64,000 bases of DNA from Planctomycetota bacterium. GTDB lineage: Bacteria; Planctomycetota; UBA1135; GCA-002686595. How positions within the stretch are numbered: position 1 is the stretch's first letter; the number at the start of each line of letters is the position of its first letter. The stretch spans positions 100,636-164,635 of the forward strand of contig SIAI01000002.1 of the NCBI GenBank assembly GCA_009691855.1, in the 5' to 3' direction. A model generated the notes under the pieces. The model had not been told where the DNA came from, did no database searches, and saw only the letters and a program-made list of their open reading frames with translations. The position numbers were made by a program, and so were the translations under genes. Positions 45,668 to 55,115 of the stretch are shown piece by piece.

Positions 45668-47320
45668 GTGACCCGTCCCCTAGGCGAGATGCTGGCCGCG
45701 GCCGGCCTCGTGAGCGAGGCCCAGCTGCGCGAAGGCCGCGCGCACCAGCGCAACAAAGGCATTCGCATCGGCGAGGCCCTGGTCCAGCTCGGGCACCTGG
45801 ACGAGGTGACCGTGACGCGCATGGTGGCGAAGCAGAACGCCATGCCGTTCGTGGACCTGGCCAAGGGCACGATCCCCGCCGCGACGCTGGCGCGCGTGCC
45901 GGCCGAGCTGGCGCTGGAGCAGGGCATGCTCCCGGTCAAGGACAAGGAGAACGGGCTGATCGTGGCGGTCGATGACCAGCTCAAGCGCATCGTCGCCGAC
46001 CAGCTCTCGTTCCTGCTCGGCTGCGAGGTGACCGTGGCCCTGGCGGCTCCGGCCGCGCTGCAGGCCGCGCTGCGGCGCTACTACGGCGGCCAGCGGGAGG
46101 ACACCGTGGCGCGCGCGATGGGCGCCGAGGAGGGCGACACCTCCGACGCTCCGATCGTGCGTCTGGCCACGCGCATGTTCAAGGAGGCCCTCGACCTGCG
46201 CGCCTCGGACATCCACATCGAGCCCAAGGGCAGCGTGCTGCGCGTGCGCTATCGCGTCGACGGCGTGCTGCGCACGATCGCCGAGCATCCGCCGCACCTG
46301 GCCGCGCCGCTGATCAGCCGCCTGAAGATCATGGGCAGCATGGACATCGCGGAGAAGCGCAAGCCCCAGGACGGGCGCATCGAGCTCACCATCGACGGGC
46401 GCGAGGTCGATGTGCGCGCCTCGATCCTGCCCTCGAACCACGGCGAGAGCATGGTGCTGCGCCTGCTGGACCGCGGCGCGAACCTGATCGGTCTGCGCGA
46501 GATGGGCTTCGAGGAGGACGACTACGCGCAGTTCAAGCGCTTGATCCAGCGTCCGCACGGAATCGTGCTCGTCACCGGCCCGACGGGCTCGGGCAAGACC
46601 ACCACCCTGTACGGCGCGCTGGCCGAGCTCAACCGTCCGGACGTGAAGATCATCACCGCCGAGGACCCGGTCGAGTACCACATCCAGGGCATCAACCAGG
46701 TCCAGGTCAACACCAAGATCGGGCTCACCTTCGCGCGCATCCTCAAGGCCATGCTGCGCTGCGCGCCCAACGTGATCCTGGTGGGCGAGATCCGCGACAT
46801 CGAGACGGCCGAGGTGGCGATCCAGGCCGCGCTCACCGGGCACCTGGTGTTCTCGACGCTGCACACCAACGATGCGCCCAGCGCGATCACGCGCTTGCTC
46901 GACATGGGCGTGCAACCGTTCCTGGTGTCGAGCGCCGTGCAGGGCGTCGTGGCCCAGCGCCTGGTGCGGCGCGTGTGCAAGGAATGCAAGGAGAGCTACG
47001 CGCCCGAGCTGGCCGAGCTGCGCGTGCTGGGGCTCGATCCGGCGCTGGTGGCCGGCTGCAAGTTCGCGCGCGGGCGCGGCTGTCGCGCGTGCGAGGGCTC
47101 GGGCTTCCGCGGACGCCTGGCGCTGTTCGAGCTGTTCGAGCTCGACAGCGACCTGCGCGACGCGGTGTTCCGCGGCGAACCGCTCGAGCGCATCCGTGCC
47201 TCGGCCCTGGCCAGCGGGCGTCTGCGGCCGCTGATCCACTCGGGCACGAGCAAGATCCTGGCCGGGCTGACCACCGTGACCGAGGTGCTGCGCGTCACGC
47301 GCGCCGCCGTCGAAGGCTGA
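45668..47320 (+). CDS. Type II secretion/type IV pilus assembly ATPase (PilB/GspE-like), first copy
   Basis: 550 aa from GTG. The N-terminal MshEN-like domain (GEMLAAAGLVSEAQLREG ... ALVQLGHLDEVTVTRMV) may bind c-di-GMP in related proteins. The motor domain has Walker A VTGPTGSGKTTTLYG, the Asp box AEDPVEYHIQG, Walker B VILVGEIRDIETAEVA and the His box STLHTNDAPSAITRLL. A tetracysteine zinc site is CKECKES ... GCRACEGSGFRG. AMLRCAPNV replaces the usual LRQDPDV before Walker B. It drives pilus or pseudopilus polymerisation. Confidence 0.92.
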   Translation: MTRPLGEMLAAAGLVSEAQLREGRAHQRNKGIRIGEALVQLGHLDEVTVTRMVAKQNAMPFVDLAKGTIPAATLARVPAELALEQGMLPVKDKENGLIVAVDDQLKRIVADQLSFLLGCEVTVALAAPAALQAALRRYYGGQREDTVARAMGAEEGDTSDAPIVRLATRMFKEALDLRASDIHIEPKGSVLRVRYRVDGVLRTIAEHPPHLAAPLISRLKIMGSMDIAEKRKPQDGRIELTIDGREVDVRASILPSNHGESMVLRLLDRGANLIGLREMGFEEDDYAQFKRLIQRPHGIVLVTGPTGSGKTTTLYGALAELNRPDVKIITAEDPVEYHIQGINQVQVNTKIGLTFARILKAMLRCAPNVILVGEIRDIETAEVAIQAALTGHLVFSTLHTNDAPSAITRLLDMGVQPFLVSSAVQGVVAQRLVRRVCKECKESYAPELAELRVLGLDPALVAGCKFARGRGCRACEGSGFRGRLALFELFELDSDLRDAVFRGEPLERIRASALASGRLRPLIHSGTSKILAGLTTVTEVLRVTRAAVEG

Positions 47321-47348
47321 AGAGCGAGAGCGACAGAAGGAACCCACC

Positions 47349-48410
47349 GTGCGAGCCGCCGATCTCCTGACCCTGGCCGTGGAGCGCAAGGCCTCCGACC
47401 TGCACCTCAATCCGGGGCGTCCGCCGGTGCTGCGCATCGACGGCAACCTGACCTCGCTCGAAGGCCCGCCGCTGGACGATGCCACGGCCCTGGCGCTGTG
47501 CAAGGAGCTCACCGACGAGCGCCACTGGAAGGAAGTCGAGGAGCGCGGCACGACCGATTTCGGCCTGGCGCACGCGACCGGCAACCGCTTCCGCGTCAGC
47601 GTCCTGCGCCAGCGCGGACGGCACTCCGCCGTGCTGCGCCAGATCCCCTCGAAGCTCCTGTCCTTCGAGCAGATCGGGCTGCCGGCGGCCTGCGTCGAGC
47701 TCCTGCGCCGACCGCGCGGCTTGGTGCTGGTCACGGGCCCGACCGGCTCGGGCAAGACCACCACGCTGGCCTCGATGATCGACTGGATCAACACGAACCA
47801 GGATCGCCACATCATCACGGTCGAGGACCCGATCGAGTACTACCACGGCCACAAGAAGGGCCTGGTCACGCAGCGCGAGGTCGGCGCCGACGTGCCCGAC
47901 TTCCCCGAGGCCATCCGCCGTGCGCTGCGCCAGGATCCGGACGTGATCCTGTTGGGCGAGATGCGCGACCTGGAGACGATCTCCTCGGCGGTCACGGCCG
48001 CCGAAACCGGGCACCTGGTCTTCGGCACGCTGCACACCACCGGCAGCGCGCGCACCGTCGACCGCATGATCGACGCCTTCCCGGCGCATCAGCAGGAACA
48101 GATCCGCGCGCAGCTCTCGGTCTCGGTGCTGGCGGTGATCTCGCAGGTGCTGCTGGCGAGGAAGGGCGCCAAGGGGCGCGTGGCCGCGTTCGAGGTCATG
48201 CTGATGAACCCCGCCGTCGGCAACCTGATCCGCAAGAACGAGACGCACAAGATCCAGTCGACGATCCAGACTTCGCGCCGCATGGGCATGGTCACGCTCG
48301 ACGATCACCTGCTGGAGCTGGTGCAGAAGGGCGTGGTCGAACGAGCGGACGCGCTCGACGCGGCCCAGGAGCCGAAGGATCTCGAAGTGCGCCTGGGCGG
48401 CAGCGCGTGA
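47349..48410 (+). CDS. pilT: Type IV pilus retraction ATPase PilT
   Basis: 353 aa from GTG with an AAGGA ribosome-binding site. ASDLHLNPGRPPVLRIDGNL is the PilT N-terminus; Walker A is VTGPTGSGKTTTLASM; VEDPIEYYHGHKKGLVTQREVG, ALRQDPDVILLGEMRDLETI and TLHTTGSARTVDRMIDAFP are PilT signatures. It lacks the tetracysteine of PilB. It powers pilus retraction and twitching. It lies between two PilB-like ATPase genes, with a 4-bp overlap to the second. Confidence 0.95.
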   Translation: MRAADLLTLAVERKASDLHLNPGRPPVLRIDGNLTSLEGPPLDDATALALCKELTDERHWKEVEERGTTDFGLAHATGNRFRVSVLRQRGRHSAVLRQIPSKLLSFEQIGLPAACVELLRRPRGLVLVTGPTGSGKTTTLASMIDWINTNQDRHIITVEDPIEYYHGHKKGLVTQREVGADVPDFPEAIRRALRQDPDVILLGEMRDLETISSAVTAAETGHLVFGTLHTTGSARTVDRMIDAFPAHQQEQIRAQLSVSVLAVISQVLLARKGAKGRVAAFEVMLMNPAVGNLIRKNETHKIQSTIQTSRRMGMVTLDDHLLELVQKGVVERADALDAAQEPKDLEVRLGGSA

Positions 48411-50083
48411 GCGAGCTCGCCACCGGTCGGCGCCTCTTGGGGCAGATTCTCAAGGCGCGCGGTGTCGTGCGCGAGGGCCAGATCCAGGAGGCCCTGGGTG
48501 AGCAGCGCAAGCACGGCGGGCTGATCGGGCAGCACCTGGTGGCGCTCAAGCACTGCACCGCGGGCGACGTGGCCGCGGCGTTGGCCGAGCAGGCGGGCCT
48601 GGGTTCGGTGGACCTGGCCAAGGTGCGCCCGACGAGCGAGGCCCTGGCCAAGGTCGATGCCTCGACCGCGCATGCCTACTGCGTGCTGCCGCTCGAGCTC
48701 TCGGCCGGGCGGCTCAAGGTCGCCATCGCCGATCCGCTCAACACGGCCGTGCTGGAGGATCTGGCCTTCCAGACCGGGCTCAAGATCGAGGGCGCGGTCG
48801 CGGACCAGGACACGCTCAAGCAGAAGGTCAAGGAGTTCTACGGCGAGGAGGGCTCGATCGCCGACGCGATCGCGGCCGCGGCCTCGCTCACCGGCAGCGA
48901 CCCCGAGAAGGCCGCGCAGAGCGCGCCCGTCGTGCGCCTGCTGAACTCGATCCTGCACCGGGCCATCGCCGACCGCGCCAGCGACGTGCACTTCGAGGTG
49001 TTCCCCAAGGAGCTGCGCGTGCGCTATCGCGTGGACGGCGCCTTGTACGAGATCGAGGCGCCGCCCGTGCACCTGGCCATGCCGCTCCTGGCGCGCATCA
49101 AGGTCATGAGCGATCTCGACATCGCCGAGACGAAGATGCCCCAGGACGGGCGCATCTCGCTCTCGATCGACGGCCGGCCGGTGGATCTGCGCGTGGCGAC
49201 CTTGCCGGGCATCGGCGGGGAGGGCTGCGTGCTGCGCGTGCTCGACCGCTCGTCGGTGAGCCTGGACCTGACCGCGCTCGGCATGGGGCTCGAGGACATC
49301 GAGGTGCTGAGCGAGCTGACGCAGCTGCCGCACGGCATCGTGCTGGTCACCGGGCCCACCGGCTCGGGCAAGACCACCACGCTGTACGCGATGCTGAACC
49401 AGGCCAACGACGCGGCGATCAAGATCATCACCGTCGAGGACCCCGTCGAGTACGACATCGACGGCATCGTGCAGGTGCCGATCAACGAGGAGATCGGCGT
49501 CACCTACCCGAAGGTGCTGCGCACCGTGCTGCGCCAGGACCCGGACAAGATCCTGGTAGGCGAAGTCCGCGACCGAGAGACGGCGCAGGTCGCGGTCGAG
49601 GCCAGCCTGACCGGGCACACGGTCTTCGCCACGGTGCACACCAACGACGCGCCCTCGGCCATCACGCGTTTGGTGGACCTCGGGCTCGAGCCGTTCCTGA
49701 TCACGGCCACGCTGGAGGCGATCGTGGCCCAGCGCCTGGTGCGGCGCGTGTGCAACGCGTGCAAGACGAGCTACCAGGTCGATGACGATCTGTTGCGCGA
49801 ACTCGGCCCCGACGCGGCCGCGCTGCGCGGCGCGACGCTGTGGTACGGCAAGGGCTGCGAGCAGTGCTTCCACACCGGCTACCGCGGGCGTACCGCGCTG
49901 TGCGAGATCATGCGCGTCAACGCGCCCATCCGCCGCGCGATCCTGGAGAACGCCTCGACCGCCGACGTGCGCGAGCTGGCGCGGCAGAACGGCATGCGCA
50001 CGCTGCGCGAGTCCGGGATGCGCGCGGTGCTGGAGGGCGTGACCACGCTCGAGGAAGTGCGCCGGGAGACGATGACCCTGTGA
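48407..50083 (+). CDS. Type IV pilus assembly ATPase (PilB/GspE-like), second copy
   Basis: 558 aa from a GTG overlapping the pilT stop (GTGA). N-terminal MshEN-like domain (GQILKARGVVREGQIQEAL). Motor motifs: VTGPTGSGKTTTLYAML, VEDPVEYDIDG, LRQDPDKILVGEVRDRETAQVA, ATVHTNDAPSAITRLVDLG; zinc cysteines CNACKTS and GCEQCFHTGYRG. It keeps the canonical LRQDPD that the first copy lacks. Probably the main pilus or T2SS extension ATPase, with the first copy serving an alternative machine or co-assembling. Confidence 0.93.
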   Translation: MSELATGRRLLGQILKARGVVREGQIQEALGEQRKHGGLIGQHLVALKHCTAGDVAAALAEQAGLGSVDLAKVRPTSEALAKVDASTAHAYCVLPLELSAGRLKVAIADPLNTAVLEDLAFQTGLKIEGAVADQDTLKQKVKEFYGEEGSIADAIAAAASLTGSDPEKAAQSAPVVRLLNSILHRAIADRASDVHFEVFPKELRVRYRVDGALYEIEAPPVHLAMPLLARIKVMSDLDIAETKMPQDGRISLSIDGRPVDLRVATLPGIGGEGCVLRVLDRSSVSLDLTALGMGLEDIEVLSELTQLPHGIVLVTGPTGSGKTTTLYAMLNQANDAAIKIITVEDPVEYDIDGIVQVPINEEIGVTYPKVLRTVLRQDPDKILVGEVRDRETAQVAVEASLTGHTVFATVHTNDAPSAITRLVDLGLEPFLITATLEAIVAQRLVRRVCNACKTSYQVDDDLLRELGPDAAALRGATLWYGKGCEQCFHTGYRGRTALCEIMRVNAPIRRAILENASTADVRELARQNGMRTLRESGMRAVLEGVTTLEEVRRETMTL

Positions 50084-50133
50084 AGCTCGATGCAAACCCC
50101 GCAGGGGCCCGCTAGGCTCCCTGTCGCCAACCC

Positions 50134-51273
50134 ATGGCCAAGAAGCTCCAACGACGCGTCGCCAAGCCCGGCCCGGCCGCCAGCCCGGAGCTGGGCGCGC
50201 CGGCCGCGGGCGCGCGCTCCAAGGGCCGCCGCGTGGCGTCGCAGGCGGTGACCGAGTTCACCGTGCAGCTCTCGACGCTGTCGGCCTCCGGCATCCCGAT
50301 GGTGCGCGGGCTGTCGATCCTCGAGGGCCAGGCGCGGCCCGGGCCGTTCAAGGACGTGCTCGGCGACCTGGTCGAGGACGTGTCCTCGGGCACGCCGCTG
50401 TCGGAGGCGATGGAGAAGCACGGGCGCGCTTTCGACCGCCTGTACTCGGCCATGGTGCGCGCCGGCGAGACCGGCGGCGTGCTCGACAAGGTCCTCGAAC
50501 GTCTGGCGACGTACCGCGAGCGCGCCGCGGCGCTGCGCGGCAAGGTCATCAACGCGCTGGTCTATCCGGCGATCATCGTGCTCGTCGCGGTGGTCGTGAT
50601 CTCGGCCGTGATCGTGTGGGTCATCCCGCGCTTCCAGCAGATCTTCGACTCCTTCGGGGTCGAGCTGCCGGGTCTGACGCAGGCGCTGCTGAATCTCTCC
50701 TCGTTCGCGGTGCACTACTGGTACGCGGTGTTCGGCGTGCCGGCGGCGTGCCTGGTGTTGCACGTGGTGCTGATGGGCCGGCCGGGCGGCTACCGCTTCT
50801 TCATGCACGGCCTCTTGCTGAAGATCCCGCTGCTGGGCGCGATCCTGCGTCTGTCGTTGATCGCGGGCTTTTCGCGCACCTTCGGCACCCTGCTGCAGGC
50901 CGGCGTGCCGCACCTGGACGCACTGGGCATCGTGCGCGACACCAGCGCTAACGACGTGCTCTCGGAGGCCGTCGAGTCGATCCGCAAAGTGGTGCGCGAG
51001 GGTGAGGGCATCTCGCGTCCGATGGAGGAGACGGGCGCCTTCGACGACATGGTGTGCAACATGGTCGACGTGGGCGAGCAGACCGGCGAGCTCGATCGCA
51101 TGCTGCTGCGCGTGGCCGACACCTACGAGGCCAAGGTCGAGCGCGACATCGATCGCTTCTTCAAGTGGCTCGAGCCGGCGCTGCTGGTGGTCATGGCCGT
51201 ATTCGTGGGCCTGATCGTCATGGCGCTGTTCCTGCCACTGATGAAGATCATGAGCACCCTCAGCCAGCCTTGA
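50134..51273 (+). CDS. Inner-membrane platform protein PilC/GspF
   Basis: 379 aa. Two GspF domains: FTVQLSTLSASGIPMVRGLSI ... MVRAGETGGVLDKVLERLATY, and FSRTFGTLLQAGVPHLDALG ... MVDVGEQTGELDRMLLRVADTY. Three TM helices (e.g. IIVLVAVVVISAVIVWVIP near 150; a second near 195; LLVVMAVFVGLIVMALFLPL at the C-terminus). It is the membrane platform that the ATPases turn. TAGGCT at 50113-50118 is a possible -10. No pilin, prepilin peptidase or secretin gene is present in the window. Confidence 0.93.
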   Translation: MAKKLQRRVAKPGPAASPELGAPAAGARSKGRRVASQAVTEFTVQLSTLSASGIPMVRGLSILEGQARPGPFKDVLGDLVEDVSSGTPLSEAMEKHGRAFDRLYSAMVRAGETGGVLDKVLERLATYRERAAALRGKVINALVYPAIIVLVAVVVISAVIVWVIPRFQQIFDSFGVELPGLTQALLNLSSFAVHYWYAVFGVPAACLVLHVVLMGRPGGYRFFMHGLLLKIPLLGAILRLSLIAGFSRTFGTLLQAGVPHLDALGIVRDTSANDVLSEAVESIRKVVREGEGISRPMEETGAFDDMVCNMVDVGEQTGELDRMLLRVADTYEAKVERDIDRFFKWLEPALLVVMAVFVGLIVMALFLPLMKIMSTLSQP

Positions 51274-51355
51274 TTTCCCGTGCTAGCCCCGCGCTCCGTC
51301 TCCGCGCTCGCTCCGCGCTGCTGCGTGCGCACCCGGCATCGACGTTGAGGCGGCC

Positions 51356-52861
51356 TTGAGGCACTCGCTGCGCTTCCGCGCGCTGCTACTGGTCTTCCTG
51401 TTCAACTCCATCGTCTTCGCCGCCCTCGGGGTCGTGCTCGCTCGCCACCAGGCCGCCGCGGGGGTGGAGAAGGAAGAGGGCTGGACCGAGAACCTGGTGG
51501 CCACGATCCAGAACACGATCGCGCCCGAGGGCTTCAAGGTCGCGGCCATCCTGCGCTGGCCCTACTGGCGCTTCTTCGCCGATGCCGTGCTGGTCGACCA
51601 GGACCTGCGCGAGTCCTTCGGCGGTGAGCTGCGCGCGGGCGGCATCGACCTGAATCCCGCCGGCGTCGCCGAGCGCGGCGGCACCTTCGAGCGCCAGTTC
51701 GCGCTGCGCGCGATCCACGCCGCCATGCTTTCCGGGCGACCGCTGACGGCGGTGGGCGGACGTGCCGTCCCGATCCGCGTGAAGGACGGGATCTGGGGCG
51801 GCCTGTGGTATCGGCCACGGACGACCCAGGTCGACTACGTGGCGGTGCTGCGCGGGGTGTTGCCCTGGTTCGCGCTCTCGACGCTGTTGTTGACCGGCGC
51901 CACCTACCTGGCCCTGCGCCGCCTGGTGCTCGATCCCGTGGCGCAGCTCGCCGTCGGCGCCGCGCGCGTGCGCGCCGGCGACTTCGGCGCGCGTCTGGCC
52001 GTGCCCACGCGGCGCGACGAGCTGGCGGATCTGGTGCGCTCCTTCAACGAGATGACGAGCACGGTGGAGAGCTTCAACCAGCGCCTGTCCGAGGAGGTGC
52101 GCATTGCCACCGAGAAGGCGCGCGCGGCCGAGGCCGCCGCCATGCGCGAGCGGCGCCTGGCGGCCATGGGCGAGCTGGCGGCGGGCATCGCGCACGAGAT
52201 CAACAATCCGCTGGGCGGCTTGCAGAACGCGGTCGAGGATCTGCGCAAGCCCGAGCTGCCGGCCGCGCGCCGCGCGCAATACCTGGATCTCCTGGCGCGG
52301 GGCCTGGGGCGCATCGGCGAGACCGTGGCGCGCCTGCGGCGCTTCACGCCGCGCGAGGCGCCGCTGGAGGACGTCGACCTGCTGGCCGTGGTGCACGACG
52401 CGCTCGAGCTGGTGGCCCACCGTGCCGTTCGTCTGGGAGTCGAGCTCGTCCTGGCCGGGGGCGCGCCGCCGCCCGTCGTTGCCGGCTGGCGCAACGACGT
52501 CGGTCAGGCCGTGCTCAACGTGCTGGTCAACGCGCTCGACGCGCTGGAGGACGGTGGCACGCGCGATCCGCGCGGCCCGCGCATCGACCTCGGCTTGTCC
52601 TCCGCGAGCGACGGCGTGCGCCTGGTCGTACGCGACAACGGTCCGGGGGTCGAGCCTGCGGCGCTGCAGCGCGTGGGGGACCTCTTCTACACCACCAAGG
52701 AGGTCGGGCGCGGCACCGGTCTCGGGCTGTCGCTGGTGCACAGCGCGATGAAGCGCCACGGCGGCGACCTGCGCCTCGCCAGCGAGCGCGGGCACTACTT
52801 CCAGGCCGAGCTGCACTTCCCGCCCGCGGTCGCGGGGCGGGGCGGGGCGGGGCACGCTTGA
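51356..52861 (+). CDS. Sensor histidine kinase (HAMP, HisKA, HATPase)
   Basis: 501 aa from TTG (an uncommon start; no better one is in frame nearby). TM1 is residues ~7-29 and TM2 ~165-187 (PWFALSTLLLTGATYLALRR), flanking an extracytoplasmic sensor. HAMP: LVLDPVAQLAVGAARVRAGDF. HisKA H-box: GELAAGIAHEINNPLGGLQNA, phospho-acceptor His. N-box QAVLNVLVNALDALEDGG, G1 VVRDNGPGVEP, F/G2 FYTTKEVGRGTGLGLSLVHS. NtrB/ZraS-like. No response regulator is adjacent; the CNNM gene start overlaps its stop (TTGA). Confidence 0.9.
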   Translation: MRHSLRFRALLLVFLFNSIVFAALGVVLARHQAAAGVEKEEGWTENLVATIQNTIAPEGFKVAAILRWPYWRFFADAVLVDQDLRESFGGELRAGGIDLNPAGVAERGGTFERQFALRAIHAAMLSGRPLTAVGGRAVPIRVKDGIWGGLWYRPRTTQVDYVAVLRGVLPWFALSTLLLTGATYLALRRLVLDPVAQLAVGAARVRAGDFGARLAVPTRRDELADLVRSFNEMTSTVESFNQRLSEEVRIATEKARAAEAAAMRERRLAAMGELAAGIAHEINNPLGGLQNAVEDLRKPELPAARRAQYLDLLARGLGRIGETVARLRRFTPREAPLEDVDLLAVVHDALELVAHRAVRLGVELVLAGGAPPPVVAGWRNDVGQAVLNVLVNALDALEDGGTRDPRGPRIDLGLSSASDGVRLVVRDNGPGVEPAALQRVGDLFYTTKEVGRGTGLGLSLVHSAMKRHGGDLRLASERGHYFQAELHFPPAVAGRGGAGHA

Positions 52862-54099
52862 GCGAGGAGCTCTGGCTGCGGCCGCTGCTGCTGGCGCTGC
52901 TCTTGTGCGCGTCCTTCTTCAGCGCCGCGGAAGCGGCGCTGTTCGGGCTGACGCCGGCCGAGAAGAAGACCGCCTCGCGCTCGACCCTCGAGCTCCTGCG
53001 CGAGCCGCGCGCGCTGCTGGCCACGATCCTGGCCGCGAATCTGGTCGTGAACACGCTGTACTTCGCCTTCGCCGCGCGTCTGTTGCCCGAGCAGAAGGGT
53101 TGGAACGGGATCGGCGTGGCGCTTGCGGCGCTGGTGGCGTTGCTCCTGTTCGGCGAGATCCTGCCCAAGATCATGGCCCTGCGCGCGCGCCGGGCCATGA
53201 CGCGTTTGGCGGCGCCGCTGCTGCGCGCGCTGGTGCTGCTGATCGCGCCACTGACGCGCCCGCTCCTGTGGGTGCTGGAGGCCGTGCACCGCGTGCTCTC
53301 GACCTGGATCCGCCCCGAAGGCGGGATCACGACGGACGTCCTGGCGCGCGTGCTCGAGCGCGGCGCGGCCGAGGGCGCGCTGCACGAGCGCGAGGCCGAC
53401 TTTCTCACCGGCATCATCGAGCTCGAGGATCTGCGCGTGCGCGAGATCATGCTGCCGCGCGTCGATGCGCTGTTCCTGGACGTCTCGGGCGAGGAGCGCG
53501 AGCGTGTCACGCGCGAGGCCCTCGCCCGGCGTCTGACCTGGCTGCCGGTGGTCGACGGCGAACCCGATCGGATCCTCGGGCGCGTCAACCTGCGCGACCT
53601 CGTGCGCCATCCGGAGCGCCCGATCCGCGCGCTGGTCATGCCGGTGCAGTTCGTGCCCGAGGTCGCGACCGCACTCGATGTGCTGCGCACGCTGCGCGAC
53701 GACCACACCTCGGAGGCGGTCGTGGTGGACGAGTTCGGCGGCACGGCCGGAGTGGTCACGGTCGAGGACGCTTTCGAGCACGTGCTCGGCGACCTGCGCG
53801 TGGAGGGCGAGGAGCATCGGCCCAAGGTCGAAGCCCTCGGGGCGGGACGCTTCCGGGTGCCGGGCGAACTCTCGATCCGCGAGTGGAACGAGGCCTTCGG
53901 CATGGAGGTCGTGCCGCGCGAGTTCGAGACCGTGGGCGGCTTCGTCACTGCGCTGCTCGGGCGCATCCCGCGCGCCGGCGATCAGGTGCGCGTGGGCGAG
54001 CTCGAACTCTCGGTGCACGAGGTCCACCGCCGCCGCGTGCTCACCGTGGACCTCGGCTTGCGCGCGCCCGCGGCAGCGAGCGTGGAGGAGAAGCCATGA
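52858..54099 (+). CDS. CNNM/CorC-type hemolysin family protein (DUF21-CBS-CorC_HlyC)
   Basis: 413 aa from a TTG overlapping the histidine kinase stop (TTGA). DUF21 membrane domain with three or four helices (LLLALLLCASFFSAAEAALFGL with the family FSAAEAA; ILAANLVVNTLYFAFAA; VALAALVALLLFGEILPKI). Then a CBS pair (VREIMLPRVDALFLDVSGE ... EAVVVDEFGGTAGVVTVEDAFEHVLGDL) and a C-terminal CorC_HlyC domain (GRFRVPGELSIREWNEAFG ... VGGFVTALLGRIPRAGDQV). Homologues transport or sense Mg2+/Co2+. Overlaps the next DUF21 gene by 4 bp. Confidence 0.9.
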   Translation: MSEELWLRPLLLALLLCASFFSAAEAALFGLTPAEKKTASRSTLELLREPRALLATILAANLVVNTLYFAFAARLLPEQKGWNGIGVALAALVALLLFGEILPKIMALRARRAMTRLAAPLLRALVLLIAPLTRPLLWVLEAVHRVLSTWIRPEGGITTDVLARVLERGAAEGALHEREADFLTGIIELEDLRVREIMLPRVDALFLDVSGEERERVTREALARRLTWLPVVDGEPDRILGRVNLRDLVRHPERPIRALVMPVQFVPEVATALDVLRTLRDDHTSEAVVVDEFGGTAGVVTVEDAFEHVLGDLRVEGEEHRPKVEALGAGRFRVPGELSIREWNEAFGMEVVPREFETVGGFVTALLGRIPRAGDQVRVGELELSVHEVHRRRVLTVDLGLRAPAAASVEEKP

Positions 54100-55115
54100 G
54101 CTTGCTGTGGGTGCTGGCCTCGGTGGTCGGGCTGCTGCTCTTCTTGGCCGTGTTCTCCGGCGCTGAAACGGGCGTGTACTCGGTCTCGCGCGTGCGGCTG
54201 GAGGCCGAGGCTGCCGAGGGGCGGCGCTCGGCCCGCATGCTGACGCGCCTGCTGCGCGACGATGCGGGGCTGCTGATCGCGCTCTTGCTCGGCAACAACC
54301 TGGTGCTGGAGCTGCTCACGCACCTGTGCAAGTCGAGCGTGTCGCGCTCTTCATTGCCCAGCTACGCGCACGAGCTCGTCGCCACCGCGATCCTCACCCC
54401 GGTGGTGTTCCTGTTCGGCGAGCTGATCCCCAAGGATCTGTTCCGCCGTCGGCCGCACCTCCTGCTGGCCACGGTCGCGCCGTTGGTGTCGGTGTTCCGC
54501 TGGCTGGCCAGTCCGATCGTGTGGCCGCTGGCGCGCATCGCGCTCGTACTGGAGCGCCTGCTGGGCCTGCGCCAGGAGGACTTCGCGCGCATCCTGCGGC
54601 GCGAGGAGATGGTCGAACTCCTGGCCGAGAGCCGCCGGGCCGGGGCCCTGGCCAAGGAGATCGAGGACCTGGCCCACAACGTCCTGATCCTGCGCCACAC
54701 GCCCCTGGAGCGCGTGGCCATCCCCTGGGAGCGGGTGGAGTGCATCGACCTGGACCGCGGCGAGGCCGAGGCGCGCGCGGCCGTTCAGCGCTCGAACTTC
54801 ACGCGCCTCCCGGTCGTGCGCACCGATGGCGAGAAGAAGCGCCTTGTGATGGGCTACCTGCACCAGCTCGACGTCCTGGGCAATCCAGAGGCGACCCTGG
54901 ACGCCAGTCTGCGCCCCGTGTTGGAGCTCGCCGCCGACCTGCCCTTGGATCGTGCCGTGGCCCGTCTGCAGAGCGCGGGGCAGCGTCTGGCCATCGTCGG
55001 CAGCCTGCGCGCGCCCAAGGGACTCGTGTCGCTAATGGATCTCTTGGCGACCTTGGCCAGTCAGCCACGCTTTCCGCAACCGGGGGCCGCCGCTAGGATA
55101 GGAGGGCCTGCATGA
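54096..55115 (+). CDS. Second DUF21/CNNM protein lacking CorC_HlyC domain
   Basis: 339 aa, ATGA overlap with the previous gene. DUF21 begins MSLLWVLASVVGLLLFLAVFSGAETG (FSGAETG is the family motif) with ILTPVVFLFGELIPKDLFRR later. A CBS-like region follows (RVAIPWERVECIDLDRGEAEARAAV ... LVSLMDLLATL) but the C-terminal CorC_HlyC domain of the neighbour is missing. The pair may form a heteromer, as adjacent CNNM genes often do. The next gene start overlaps its stop. Confidence 0.82.
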   Translation: MSLLWVLASVVGLLLFLAVFSGAETGVYSVSRVRLEAEAAEGRRSARMLTRLLRDDAGLLIALLLGNNLVLELLTHLCKSSVSRSSLPSYAHELVATAILTPVVFLFGELIPKDLFRRRPHLLLATVAPLVSVFRWLASPIVWPLARIALVLERLLGLRQEDFARILRREEMVELLAESRRAGALAKEIEDLAHNVLILRHTPLERVAIPWERVECIDLDRGEAEARAAVQRSNFTRLPVVRTDGEKKRLVMGYLHQLDVLGNPEATLDASLRPVLELAADLPLDRAVARLQSAGQRLAIVGSLRAPKGLVSLMDLLATLASQPRFPQPGAAARIGGPA

